The position numbers and the translations under genes are program-made. Below, piece by piece: positions 6,826 to 17,970 of a stretch of DNA of 64,000 nucleotides. The notes beneath the pieces are model-generated. The model did no database searches, was not told where the DNA came from, and saw only the letters and a program-made list of their open reading frames with translations. Every line of letters starts with the position of its first letter. Position 1 is the stretch's first letter. This DNA is from Flectonema sp. DT1601 (lineage: Eukaryota; Euglenozoa; Diplonemea; Diplonemida; Diplonemidae): NCBI GenBank assembly GCA_964019425.1, contig OZ025813.1, positions 992,001-1,056,000 of the forward strand, read 5' to 3'.

Positions 6826-9800
6826 ATGGGCGGGGGGAACAGTAAGAGTAAAGACAAGCCAGCAGCAACCAAAACCGAGGCCGCAGAGGCACGACAAATA
6901 TCAACTGAAGCCGCAGGGGGCGATAGCTCTTCGAAAACTAGCGAAGCAGAGCAGAGAAGCGTACCTCCCCAAGGGGGAGGGTCAGAGACAAGGTCGTTCG
7001 TTGAGGAAACGACTGCGAGCGTTGTAGAAGAACCAGATCAGGAGACAAGTACTAGTAGTTCAAAAGAAACGAAACAAAGGAAATCTAATTCCATAGCGAC
7101 AACTCCATCAGCACACAGAATGACTTCCCACAGAGATGACGACAACGCGTCGCTAACGGACGAAGAGTTTGCCGCCGAGATGGAATCTTACAAACGCCGC
7201 GCTAAAGAAGAACGTCGTAAGGAGAAAGAACACCAAGACACACTCGAGAAAAAACGTGAAAGCCTTCAAGCACCTTCAAAGGACAAACAAAAAAAAAAGA
7301 AGCTCCTCAACGGCACCAGCATAGAGTTCCGCTACCCTTCAGGGTCTCGCTACTACGGAGGGTTTAAAGACGGTAAACTTCACGGCTACGGAAGATACCA
7401 ATACTACCCATCAGGTGATGAGTACGAAGGGGAATGGTGGAATGACATGAAACACGGACACGGAACATACACATATGAATCTGCTGACAAATACGTAGGA
7501 GAGTGGCGCTACGGTAAGAAACACGGCAAGGGTAACTACACATTCGCTTCAGGTGATGAATACGTCGGATCATGGAAAGTTGATAAGATCCACGGCTACG
7601 GTGTTTTCGTCATCGTTCGAAATGGAAATCGCTATGAAGGAGAATGGGAAGACAGCTACCGCCACGGATACGGAGAATTAATATCTGGTAATGGTGATAA
7701 GTATGAAGGTCATTGGATAAGAGGTAAAGAAGAAGGTCACGGAGTCCTCTCCTATGTCAACGGTAACCACTACTGCGGAGAATGGAAACTGGGTCAAATG
7801 GACGGTAAAGGAATCCTAATTGATAACGGAGTAAAACATCTTGTTGAGCATATTAGTGGATATATGATATCATCTGTACAAGCGAGTCCTCAAAGTATTG
7901 ATTCTGAATGGGCTGCCGTGTGGCAACTTGCTGCCCTTCACGTAAAGAAACTCGAATCTAATAAAACAGAACAAACAAAACCAATACCTGCTGAGCTAAC
8001 TGCTGAAATGACAAAGTTAAAGATGGAGAAGGAAATATTAGAACGTAAATACCAAGAACTGTTAGCTTCTAATTATTGTGAGATAACTGAAGTAGCTGCA
8101 GACGAGATACGTGAAGAAGACTTGAGAGAAAAGTTGTCAGAACTAATGAAACAAAGTCAAATAGATCAACGAAGACTTAGAGAGTACCAAGCTCGTGAAG
8201 AGAGTATGAAGGCCAGCATTCAAGAACTGGAATTTACAAAACAAAAACTCGACGAACGATCATCAGAACTCAATTCACTAAAACAAGAACTCGATACTGC
8301 TCGCGGAAGACTTCCTACTCCACACTCTGCAGCCGATGCAACTAAACAGCGGCAATCAACTGATCAACAGTTTGGAGTACATGACGGAGAAACTATTAAA
8401 ATGCTTGAATTACAAGTTCTCACTTTACAAGAAAGAATGAAAGACTCAAAAACAGAAGACTTACTAGAGCTTCAAGCCAGACTCGAACTTGCCGAGTCAA
8501 CCAACACGGAACTTGAGAAAAAACTCGCTGATAGAGAAAGAGTGTTGATAGAAGTTGAGGAAATGAAGAAAAAACATTCAAAATTTTTATCAAAAGAGAA
8601 AGAACTCCTTCAGGAAATTAAAAATCTCAGAGAGAAGGTTCAAATATCGTCAGAACAGCTGGAGTCAGAAAAAACTGACAACCGCGAAGAAGCAGGCATG
8701 CAAGCACAAGACCACGCACAAGCACTCTCCGACAAGGACACCAGAATAAAAGAACTTGAAGACAAGTCAAGAAAGACTAAGAAAAAAGCCAAAGAACTGG
8801 AATCCCGATCTAGAGTAGCAGAAGAAAAATTGAAAATCTCCAACCAGGCAAACAACGATCTCACCATTAAACTCCAGGATGTAAAAGTACTTAATGAAAT
8901 TAAAGAATCGTTGGCTAACTCTGAGGCAGCTAATCAGAAATTAAAAACTGAAATAGAATCCTACGAAGTTCAAATAACCAACTTGAGCAATTCGCTCAGT
9001 GAAACAGCGCAATTGAGAGAAACGGTTGAAGAAATGAAAGAAAAGAATACAAAGTTAGAAGAGACGAGTCAAAATCTTTCTCAAAGAGCTGAAATATTAG
9101 AAGAAAAATTCAAAGATGAGAGACAAAAGGCTCGCAGGCTATTCAACACAATCGAAGACATGAAAGGAAAGATACGAGTCTACGCACGAACTCGTCCACA
9201 ACTAAAGTCTGAGGTACAACGTGGTGACAGAAATGTATTAACATTCCCCGAGGAAATGGCTATCAGAGTCTTTGATGAAGAGAAGATGAAAGAGAAGAAG
9301 GAATTCATATTTGACAGCTGCTTCCCAGGCAACTCAAGACAAGACGAAGTATTTGAAGACTGTCGTCACTTAATTCAATCAGCGATTGACGGATTTAATG
9401 TTTGCATCTTTGCCTATGGTCAAACAGGTTCTGGTAAGACATACACACTAGCAGGTACAGAACAAGAACCTGGTGTTGCTCCCAGATCAATGACTCACCT
9501 CTTTGAGAACTTATCATCAATGACTCACTACACATCAGTAGTGACTTGTTATATGGTGGAGTTGTATAATGATAAACTTTACGACTTGTTGTTCAAACCA
9601 TCTGAAATTGGTGGTGACGCTCCTCGACTTGATATTAAAAAAGATCCAAACGGAACGGTTACCGTCCAAGGTGTAACAGTCACAGAGACACCAACACTGT
9701 CTGACTTAGAAAAAGTATATATTGAAGGACAGAGTAATAGACATGTGAGAGCAACAAAGATGAATGACGCGAGTAGTAGAAGTCATTTGATTTTTAGTAT

Positions 9801-10443
9801 CATCGTTGAGACGACAAATAACGAAACACGACAAACATCAATTGGTAAACTCAGCATCGTTGACTTAGCTGGTTCTGAAAGACTCGCTAAAACAGGAGTC
9901 GAAGATCCCATCGCCATAGCTGAAGCTCAGTCAATAAATTTATCACTAACTGCTTTGGGTAACGTCATCTCAGCACTCAGTAGTGGTAAAGGACACATAC
10001 CCTACAGAGATAACAAACTGACTATGTTGATGTCTGACTCATTAGGTGGCAACGCTAAGACACTCATGTTTGTAAACATCTCTCCTTCAGCGTATAACAC
10101 TGATGAGACTAGTAATTCTTTGACTTACGCATCTCGTGTAAAATTAATTAAAAATAGTCCTCAGAAAGTCATCGAGACGATGGAAATAAAACGACTAAAG
10201 ATTACCATTGAAAAACTACGGCAGGGAATAGCAGTTGATTTGGGACCGCAAGAAATCCAGGATCGTACTGCAGAAGAAACACCTCCCGTTACGGTATGTT
10301 TTCTATCTCTTTTTTTAATTATCATTAATACTTGGTCTTGAGTAGAATTAATAATTTAAAAACAGCCTCCAAATAACAGCAGGCGACTATCCTTAGCACC
10401 TGGTGAGAGGAGGAGGTATGTATCACTCACGGGGGAGGATTAA
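6826..10443 (+). CDS. kinesin-14 with N-terminal MORN repeats and C-terminal motor
   Basis: Exons are 6826-10293 and 10366-10443, with a 72-bp GTATGT...AACAG intron in phase 0; the protein is about 1,181 residues. It begins MGGGNSKS, a good N-myristoylation signal (Gly2, Ser6). Residues about 166-340 are seven or so MORN repeats (YPSGSRYYGGF, GDEYEGEW, DKYVGEW and so on), known to bind membranes and cytoskeletal edges. A long coiled coil follows (about 390-775). The motor starts after a kinesin-14 type neck (FNTIEDMKGKIRVYARTRP). It has the P-loop GQTGSGKT at 865-872, NDASSRSH (switch I) and VDLAGSER (switch II). C-terminal motors with this neck move to microtubule minus ends. KCBP shares the neck but has MyTH4/FERM domains, not MORN. 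The role is probably membrane- or cortex-anchored microtubule work; the exact process is unknown. Confidence 0.9.
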
Positions 10444-11007
10444 TTTATCTCACGCATTGTTGTGATAGGTTTTTCCAAAATCACAAAAAAAAAAAAAAAC
10501 AGGGGCTCGCGATCTCCTTCTCCTAACATTCGAACATAGTCATACCTCACAATGGTTTTGACAAAAAGTATTTTCAGGTAGTCATAACTTTGGTAACTTG
10601 GATTCGTTTTTTCTCTTCTGAGTAGGCTATGTCGATTGCCTTTACCTCTCTTTGTTGGTTTTTAGGTTAGCCAGCTTTGTTTCTCTCTGCCAACTAATTT
10701 GTTTACACAGCTTGTTGGTCTGCATTACCCCCTCACGTTGACGTCGTTAAGTCTTTCAGCGCATTTTTTTTTTTGAGGAAATGAAATTAAAAATTGCTTT
10801 TTTTGAGGAGAATTCCTTTATTTGGGAACCCGAAAAAAAATCAAAACATAAAGAAAATACATCACAATGGGTTATTTAATGGAAGTAATTTTATTTCCCG
10901 CTGCATTCCCTGAATCGCCTCCCTTGAGTCTGCCTCTCTGTATGTGGTTCACGTTCTTGATTGGCACGTATCGTTTACACGGTCCGTTAGACCTGTTTGA
11001 TTGAACG

Positions 11008-11038
<31 letters not shown>

Positions 11039-11095
11039 AAAACCTCTTTTCTGATTGTCTTTTTATTTTATTTTATTCCCGTTCCCTTTCCCAGC
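10444..11095. other. AT-rich spacer
   Basis: Several A runs are present, including about 29 A at 11008-11036. No gene or RNA is recognised. Confidence 0.5.
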
Positions 11096-11465
11096 TTTTA
11101 TAGTGCTGCCTTCTTATTATAACTATTTATTAGGATGGAAGCTATCGATTTTTTATTTTTTTTTTTTTTATTGCGAACATGAAACTTAAAGTAACTACAC
11201 TCCGGTGACTCAGTCGCAGCATTTGACTGACTGACTTCTATGATGAGGGAGAATGGAGTTTCGGAGTTACTTTATTATACTAAGGTTCGCATCACCCTTT
11301 GTCACTGTATCTAAAAACTAAATGTTAAATTATCTTATTATGTTTTTTATGATACAACGCAGTTGTGATTTTTACAAAATCGAACATACAACTCCTCCTC
11401 CTCTACTTTTATAGTGCTGCCTTCCTATCAAGGTAATTAATAGGAAGGAAGACGATAGACTATCA
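11096..11465 (-). repeat. dispersed repeat family B (copy 1) between two direct repeats
   Basis: The core (about 11159-11400) matches 50316-50593. On the + strand it opens with a T run, then GAACATGAAACTTAAAGTAA, ACTCAGTC, CATTTGACTGACT, TTACTTTATTATACTAAG, and ends ACAAAATCGAACATACAAC. Inside, AAAGTAACT (11188-11196) is inverted as AGTTACTTT (11265-11273). A roughly 55-bp direct repeat beginning TTTTATAGTGCTGCCTTC flanks the core (from 11096 and from 11407). The right copy also holds the inverted pair CCTTCCTAT/ATAGGAAGG. Confidence 0.65.
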
Positions 11466-11592
11466 GGTATCTCTGAGTAATTAGACTTTTCAAAGGGGAA
11501 AAAAAGAAAAAAAAAAAAAACTCATATTAAAAAGATTATCATTTCCGCAGATTAATGTCCCGCATTTTTATTGCTTTTCTTTTGGATGTTTG

Positions 11593-11613
11593 AGCCTACG
11601 TGAAAAGTAGGCT
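11593..11613. repeat. short perfect hairpin
   Basis: AGCCTAC and GTAGGCT are separated by 7 bases in otherwise featureless spacer. Confidence 0.5.
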
Positions 11614-11828
11614 GCAGATCCTTTCACTTTATTGTTTCCTCTTTCGTACCTTACAATTACACCGTGGTCGTTGACTTCCTCTTTATACTGCAAGCGATGT
11701 GGCTTGGTTAAATAGTTTTATTGTTGTTTTAATTTATTGTTATTCTTTACTTCAGGTATTGCTTGTTAAAGTTTATTAGAAGTGGTTAAATTGATAATAC
11801 TTTTCATTCAGGCAGCAGGTTGTAAAGT

Positions 11829-12860
11829 ATGGTTCCAGAGACTATTCAACAGCTTGCGAAGAGACTATCACAAATCAGTGACATACTACTTCGCGGTGGT
11901 GATGACAGCACTGAGTGGCGAACACTGTTGGCTCAGACAGACGAGTTTCTCTCACCACCAACCGCTAAGGTACTTGACGTCCTCTCTCGTTACGAACCCG
12001 GTAGTGGTGATGCTCACACATTCGATCCTTATGGGACAGGATATCAAGCGAGGTTAGTAAGAGCAAAGAATGCATTCTTAGCAGCGTGTGAAGGAGAGAG
12101 TCCTCAAATAAGATCTCCTTTCCAAACAGTCGCAGCACCAGTTTCAGCGATAGCATTGGCAACGAGATACGAATCACCTGCGCAAGTGCGTCCAATGTCA
12201 CCAATAATCTCACGAACTATGAGTCCGGGACCAACGTTGTTATCAAATGCACCAAATGTAGCGAGTATACCTCCACCTAGAATGGTGTCTGGATCAGGTG
12301 CTGGAGCTGTGGTAACAGCAGCTCCGTTACCTGTCCAGACTGCAACTACAACATCACCAGCACCTGTTCAATATTTCAGATCGTTGGTATCACCACTTGT
12401 GAAAAAACGATCCATGTCACCCCCACGAGACATAAAACCACCTGTTCCATCTCCTGTACTACCAGTATCACCAGCACCTATAATTGGGATTGATTATGTT
12501 AACAGAATTACTTCTAGTGGTTCAGGTTCTTGTTTTATTGAACCAGTCCTCACAGCTCCAGTTATCAGGACAAGTGGTATTTCTCCGATTAACTCACAGA
12601 GTGGTCCACAGATGGTTGCGATGGTACCAATAGCGCCAGTCGATTCATCTTTTGATACAATTTCACCGATTCTTGCGAAGGCAAACCTTCAGCAATACGT
12701 TCCTGACTTCCTCACGAGTGACATTACGACAAGTAGCAAGTTTTATAAACAAACTGGTAAAGATTTACAAGTCATGAATCTCCCTACTGAAGTACAAACA
12801 ACAGTACTCACACTCATCAGGGATTATTGGATCGAGAAAGCTTCTGCACACAGGACGTAG
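11829..12860 (+). CDS. proline/serine-rich protein with C-terminal SAM-like domain
   Basis: The 343 residues fall into three parts. The N-terminal helical region (1-90) begins TIQQLAKRLSQISDILLRGG. The middle (about 95-265) is low complexity, rich in Pro, Ser, Val and Ala, with many SP sites (SPPRDIKPPVPSP). The C-terminal 65 residues, starting ISPILAKANLQQYVPDFLTS and containing GKDLQVMNLP, have the five-helix look of a SAM domain (Leu-x-x-Tyr near the start and a D-L-...-L motif). SAM domains usually mediate protein-protein contacts or polymerisation. No enzyme motif is seen. An acceptor-like TTCATTCAG ends 17 nt before the ATG. The SAM call is by eye and moderate; the remainder is unrecognised. 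Confidence 0.6.
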   Translation: MVPETIQQLAKRLSQISDILLRGGDDSTEWRTLLAQTDEFLSPPTAKVLDVLSRYEPGSGDAHTFDPYGTGYQARLVRAKNAFLAACEGESPQIRSPFQTVAAPVSAIALATRYESPAQVRPMSPIISRTMSPGPTLLSNAPNVASIPPPRMVSGSGAGAVVTAAPLPVQTATTTSPAPVQYFRSLVSPLVKKRSMSPPRDIKPPVPSPVLPVSPAPIIGIDYVNRITSSGSGSCFIEPVLTAPVIRTSGISPINSQSGPQMVAMVPIAPVDSSFDTISPILAKANLQQYVPDFLTSDITTSSKFYKQTGKDLQVMNLPTEVQTTVLTLIRDYWIEKASAHRT

Positions 12861-13369
12861 TATTCAAGTTTGTCAAATGGCATTGTAAATAAAAAAAAAA
12901 AAACTTGAAATCTTAATTCTAATCCACTTTGTGAGTTAAAAAAACAGAACTGTTTCTTAAACAGCTGTACCCTCTCACTGTGACATAAGACAGTAGTAGT
13001 TTTCTAAGGATCAAACAGACTTCCTGACTGTTACCTTTTCCTGTTATGTATTTGTAATGTCGCAGACTCACGTCCCCATTCCCCCTGCATTTCCTGTTAG
13101 AGTCTTATTTCTTATATTATGTCGTTATTACGTTTACTGTACTCTCGTTCCCCCCTACCCCCGTGTTCTCAACTTGTGACTGAACATGTTTATTGTAAGT
13201 ACCTCTCTGTTGATTGTTTTCATTATTTCAGGTCATGAGAAATGTTGAGATAGAAACAGAATGAACTTTGAATTAGATCTTTTTTAACTACTCACGCGGA
13301 AGGGAAGAATGGATTTGTAAGTTGTTTTGTAATTACTAATTTTTCATAGAAAATTAGAACTTTTCAAAA
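12861..13369. other. spacer
   Basis: AT-rich with short A runs. No gene is seen. An acceptor-like TTTTTCATAG ends 20 nt before the next ATG. Confidence 0.5.
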
Positions 13370-13744
13370 ATGGCGATAGCAGTCCACCATGTAAGACCAG
13401 CACCAACTTATGAGCAAGTGGTAAACGATCCCGCTGTGGAGAAGAAAGTGAAGAAAAAGAAGAAGAAATCAGGTAAGGTAGCTCCATTCCCAACAGCAGA
13501 TCGATACCACTGCGCAACATGTGGATTGAGGTACAGATTAATCTACTCCACGGACTGTTGTGACAAGAAGATTTGCCTCTTTTGCGTGAAAACCCGCGCT
13601 GAAGGAATTTCCCAGAAAAGCGCCTGCGGACCGGAGATCTGCAGCTATTGCTGTGCAACAGGTACGACCCTTGTGATGCTTCCTCCGATTCCACTCGATG
13701 GCGATATGAAGATGGTAAAGAGGAACTCTTGTTCAGTTCAGTAG
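13370..13744 (+). CDS. small Cys-rich (RING/treble-clef-like) zinc-binding protein
   Basis: This 124-residue protein has a lysine-rich segment (VKKKKKKSGK, about 28-37) followed by a cysteine array: Cx2C-x11-CC-x4-Cx2C-x13-C-x4-C-x2-CC. The central RLIYSTDCCDKKICLFCV resembles the zinc-binding core of Sip5/DA2-type and RING-like treble clefs (CC...ICxxC), which suggests one or two structural zinc ions. Sip5-like proteins bind kinase or phosphatase complexes in yeast. I infer only a zinc-binding adaptor or possible ubiquitin-ligase-like role. The lysine run could be a nuclear or nucleolar signal. The start has an A at -3 and G at +4. No intron is seen. Confidence 0.65.
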   Translation: MAIAVHHVRPAPTYEQVVNDPAVEKKVKKKKKKSGKVAPFPTADRYHCATCGLRYRLIYSTDCCDKKICLFCVKTRAEGISQKSACGPEICSYCCATGTTLVMLPPIPLDGDMKMVKRNSCSVQ

Positions 13745-14162
13745 TAACAAAATTATTATTATTATTATTATCAATTTATCCCCAACTAGACTTATTGTAT
13801 TTCTATGAATATATTACTTTACATCATTTATTGAGCTTTCCTAAGTCCCCAAAACCTTCAACTGGAACAGAGGAATCCTGAGATCGGCTCTCTCTCTCTC
13901 TTTCTTTCTTTCTCTCATTCTACACTTCTAGACCATTAATTCAAAACTGTTTTTTTGAGTTGTTTATTTGTATCGTTTGTATTTATTACTATTGTTATAA
14001 TATTATTTAAAAAAAAAAAAAAAAAAAAAAACTTTGGTTACAATTTCTGATTAGAGGAAAACATAACTATATATTTTATTAGTTGTTTAAAAAAAAAAGA
14101 GTTATTTCATTTTAAAAATATTATTTTTTTAAAAACAGATTAGAGAAAAAGAGGGGGATAAA
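13745..14162. other. spacer with simple repeats
   Basis: It contains (ATT)n at about 13751-13770, a CT-rich run at about 13886-13916 and poly(A) at about 14008-14030. No gene is seen. Confidence 0.5.
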
Positions 14163-15710
14163 ATGTATAAAATAGAAAAGAAGCAGTCTGTTGATTGGGA
14201 ATCGTGTATTCTACCTGTTGCGACTGTACCGTTGATGCTACGAAATGAGTTTCAATTTTTCGTTGGAAAGGAAAAGTTGCGATACTTCAGTTCGGTTAGG
14301 AGACACACACAGTCACGAAGAACATTACAAAGAGTCGCAATTGTAATCCAAAATAAACTAGTTCTGTCTGACATCCGAGGACAGGTTAAGAGATGTATTG
14401 ATATAATTAACATCACTGAGATGGCAGTCAAAGTTGTTGACCAGGTGACTAAGATATTATTTACCATCCCTTCTGAATATGATTTATTAATTGACGTTAT
14501 TAGAAATGGTGATAAACTTCTTAGAGCTGTTGCTGTTACAAATAAACTACTCGGCGGGGACATCAAATTTACGACTCGCGGCATCCCCTCATATCGAAAG
14601 CTAACACTGAGTTGTCCTCGCGGTCAGAAAAAGCAAACAGCTTTTGAACTGTTGGGTGAAACTTTTTCTATTTCCAGTGAAGACTTCAGCACTGGAAGTG
14701 CTGAGTCAGTTGCTTCTCTTCAAAGAACTACAAACACTTTACTGAGTCCTTCGGCTATTTCTCTTACAACTGAAACCAGAAGTGAACTACTATTTCCAAA
14801 AATTGACCGAATGGCTGTACGATCTCCTCCTTCTAGTCAACTGCTGTCACCAAGAAAGCAAGCAGTTTATGATGAAGGATGGGCACAGCATGTTCAACAA
14901 GTCGTTCAAAGAGAAAGGATATTCACAGATAGTGAACAACCACTTGAAAATGAGAAGAATAATATCCGGAATCCAAGTGACAAGGAAGTGATCCACAACT
15001 GGAAAGAAGCAATCCCTTTATTAAATTTAAAAGGTGGACCTCTGTCTCCGATGGGTCGTCGCGACGAATATCTAAAAACACCTTTCACGTTGGATCCGAG
15101 AAGTGTATCACCGAAATCGGTAAGTTTTTCAGATCTTCCTTCGGGAGGACTTTTCGATAAGAAGACCTTCAGAGATGTAGAAACTAGTACATCACCAACC
15201 CCTAACCTTTGGGAAGATACGGAGTCGGAGTCGGAGTCAGAGAATGAAAGTTCGTTTCCGTCTACAACGTTTGGGAACGTAACAAACAGCTCTGAGTGCT
15301 CGAAATTAAAATATTATAAAATCTCATTACCAGATAAATGGAGCAACTCAACGATGCCAACTCCTGACACAGAAACAGATTGTATTGTTTTACCGAATGA
15401 AATCAAAGCTACTTTCTCAACTCTTAGAAGGCCCGACATGTCAATAGAGAGTAGTCCTCCTCCAGCAATAACTCGTAGGAAGTCAGCTGTTTGGTCTGAA
15501 GGAGATGCTGCGGAAGTATTTCTATCAGAAAATAGTTTCTGGTCGCCCTGCACAATTCAGAAGTCAGAAGGCAACAAGCTCATCGTCAGACAACACGTCA
15601 CTAAATCAACTAACTCAATCGTACTTTCTGTAACGGAGTCGCAACTCCGTGAGCCGACCAAAGTCGCTGAATGCAATTGTACTTGTTGGTGTTTTGATGT
15701 ACTACTTTGA
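14163..15710 (+). CDS. PH-like (TH1-type) and Tudor/Agenet-like domain protein
   Basis: This 515-residue protein has no enzyme motif. Residues about 45-145 resemble the PH-like myosin-I tail homology fold: RVAIVIQNKLVLSDIRGQVK, then RCIDIINITEMAV, then FTIPSEYDLLIDVI, a strand-rich module that often binds acidic lipids. The middle (150-430) is Ser/Thr-Pro rich and acidic (DTESESESENESS), probably disordered and phosphorylated. Residues about 440-500 (EGDAAEVFLSENSFWSPCTI and the following strands) look like a Tudor/Agenet or SH3-like barrel. The C-terminus is Cys-rich (ECNCTCWC), which could bind metal or be lipidated. An acceptor-like AAAAACAG ends 24 nt upstream of the ATG. Both domain calls are by eye; the function is unknown. 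Confidence 0.6.
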   Translation: MYKIEKKQSVDWESCILPVATVPLMLRNEFQFFVGKEKLRYFSSVRRHTQSRRTLQRVAIVIQNKLVLSDIRGQVKRCIDIINITEMAVKVVDQVTKILFTIPSEYDLLIDVIRNGDKLLRAVAVTNKLLGGDIKFTTRGIPSYRKLTLSCPRGQKKQTAFELLGETFSISSEDFSTGSAESVASLQRTTNTLLSPSAISLTTETRSELLFPKIDRMAVRSPPSSQLLSPRKQAVYDEGWAQHVQQVVQRERIFTDSEQPLENEKNNIRNPSDKEVIHNWKEAIPLLNLKGGPLSPMGRRDEYLKTPFTLDPRSVSPKSVSFSDLPSGGLFDKKTFRDVETSTSPTPNLWEDTESESESENESSFPSTTFGNVTNSSECSKLKYYKISLPDKWSNSTMPTPDTETDCIVLPNEIKATFSTLRRPDMSIESSPPPAITRRKSAVWSEGDAAEVFLSENSFWSPCTIQKSEGNKLIVRQHVTKSTNSIVLSVTESQLREPTKVAECNCTCWCFDVLL

Positions 15711-15847
15711 TCTATCGTTCTGCCTTTTCTTTTTTTTTTCCTCCTCTGAAAACTACACTTTTTTAGGATTTGTAATTTCATATTTACCCCTCTTGACGTG
15801 TTCCAAGTACGTCTGTCCTCTCCTTTTAATTATCTTCGTGCTCTTGT

Positions 15848-16091
15848 TTGAAATGATATTGATTAAGCTTTTGTGTGATTTTTCCTGAAAAAACACAAAT
15901 CGAAAGGTATTCATATCAAAAAAAAAAAAAACTAACCTCTCTCTTCCTGTTATTCCTCCTGCTGATGATTTTATTTCTGTTCTGGGATCCTCGATATAGA
16001 AAACCATCTTTGGATAAGTTTACTGTAGTTTACTACGGCTGTTCTTTTAATGGATAGCTGTTTTTCTTGGATTTATATGTCTGATTTTTTT
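15848..16091 (+). repeat. tandemly duplicated block, left copy
   Basis: It runs from TGAAATGATATTGATTAAGC through GGTATTCATATC, an A run, CCTCGATATAGAAAA and CCATCTTTGGATAAGTTT, and ends with TCTTGGATTT followed by T runs. The same order recurs from 16254 with substitutions and different homopolymer lengths. Confidence 0.7.
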
Positions 16092-16253
16092 TTTTTTTTT
16101 TTTTTAAATTTTTTTTATTTGTTTTTTTTGTGTTGGTTGAATGGTTCTGTTTTCTTGTCTTTTTTTCCTTTCTTTTATTTAAAAAAAAAGTTGAAAACAC
16201 TTCCAATCCCTTCCTTTTTTTTTTTTTTTTTTTTTTTTGATTTCTCTTTTTTT

Positions 16254-16324
16254 TGAAAATGATATTGATTAAAAGCTTCGTGTGATTGTACTGAAAACAC
16301 TAATCGAAGGGTATTCATATCGAA

Positions 16325-16356
<32 letters not shown>

Positions 16357-16490
16357 AACCTCTTTGATGATTTTTTTTTAAACGCGTCTTTTATTTATGT
16401 CATAGAATCCTCGATATAGAAAAACCATCTTTGGATAAGTTTGTTGGCTGTTTTTTAATGGATGGCTGTTTTTTTTCTTGGATTTGAAAA
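16254..16490 (+). repeat. tandemly duplicated block, right copy
   Basis: It matches 15848-16091 in order. The A run between GGTATTCATATC and the CCTC box has grown to about 28 bases and short indels have accumulated, so the duplication is not recent. Confidence 0.7.
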
Positions 16491-16873
16491 AATCTGATAA
16501 TTTTTTTTTTTTTATTTTTATTTTTTTTTTTTTATTCGTTGTTGCGTTACCTATTGTTATTATTACCAACGTAAAAGGCTTCAGTTGGAAAAATATGAAA
16601 GCCGTTAATTTTTTTTTTTTTTTTTTGCTTTCAAGTTTTAGTAGAAAGTATCGTTTTTTGGTTAAGAAAGAAACGATTACTATAAAAAAAAACAGAACAT
16701 TTTTTTTTTTTTTTTTTGGTATCAAAAACCAGAAAATAGTTCGGTGCGTGGAATGGAACATTGTTTTTTTGTCCTTTTTTTCCTTCTTTTATAAAGTTTT
16801 GTTGACATTTTTGTGTGTAACAAACGTTTCACTTCAATTCAAATTCTAGTTATCGACTGATAACCAATTAATG

Positions 16874-16904
16874 CTAACTAAAATATGGATTATATTTTAG
16901 TTAG
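16874..16904. repeat. perfect 13-bp hairpin
   Basis: CTAACTAAAATAT and ATATTTTAGTTAG are exact reverse complements around GGATT. Confidence 0.7.
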
Positions 16905-17051
16905 TATCTAACAAAATTTGCTGCAGTGATCTGAAATTAGATTCACTGTTGGTAAACTTCCCACCTTGATTGATTTCATACCCCAATTTACGATTTGTTG
17001 ATTTGATTACTGTTGAACAACGACAAGAAATTATTTTTCTGTTGTTCATTT

Positions 17052-17084
<33 letters not shown>

Positions 17085-17371
17085 CCTCATCACAAATTTT
17101 TTTGAAAAAACTAATTTTCTCTTTTGATGTCGTTTTTTTTAAGATTTTCAAAGAGACGAAAAAAAAAAAAAAAAAATCCGTTATTTTTTTTTTTATTTTG
17201 TTTTTTTTTTGATAAAAAAAAAACAAATATTCACCCAATTTCTTTTTTACCTTCATGGCGCGCCAATCTCTCTGCGGTTGACGAAGTCACAACGTCTTTA
17301 TTTTTTTATTTTATTTTTTTGTTTGATAAAATATGTTGCAATATGTTATTTTTACCAACTCATGTAGTTAG

Positions 17372-17392
17372 ACAGCAGAGAATCTCTGCTGT
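17372..17392. repeat. 21-base palindrome
   Basis: ACAGCAGAGA, one central A, then TCTCTGCTGT: ten perfect pairs. Confidence 0.7.
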
Positions 17393-17947
17393 GTTGTCTC
17401 CCCCCCGTTTTGGTGGAAATAATCTCCCCTGCTTCCAACAGCAGTACTGTTGTTGTTGTTTTTTTTTTTTATTCAGTTAAAGAAATTGATATCCGTGTGG
17501 GATGTGATTCCTTTCCGAGTAATTTAATTTACTTGAGAAGCGACCTTTTTATCAAATAATTAATATTTTTTTATATTTATTCTCTCTCGTGATTAATATT
17601 TGATCCGCTGCAGTCGGTTATGACTATAAACTGACTGTCTTTTTTATCCGCTCCCTTTGGTTTTCATTTCTTACTGAGTGATATAGCTATGTGCTGTCCA
17701 ATTTTTTTGTGGTATTTTTAAAAATAGTGAGCCCACAGTACAATTGTAATGCTTTGGACAACTGGGGGGTGAATTATCCTCGGTACTGTTCTCGTGGTAT
17801 GTGGGCATGTGGAACACATGGTAAGATGTTTGTATATGGAAGTAAAAAGGATTTTTTTTAGTATTTTTTTTTCACCTTCCCTCCAACTCAGATCATTTCT
17901 TTATTTTCTTTAGTTGTTTTTCAAGTTAGCCTCTGGGCAAGGTGGGA

Positions 17948-17970
17948 GCTGGGAGTCGATCACTTCCAGC
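17948..17970. repeat. 9-bp hairpin
   Basis: GCTGGGAGT and ACTTCCAGC pair with one G-T wobble around CGATC. Confidence 0.5.

Noticed and set aside
16050-17480. Several Phe/Lys-rich frames on both strands
   Set aside because: They are produced wholly by T and A homopolymers.
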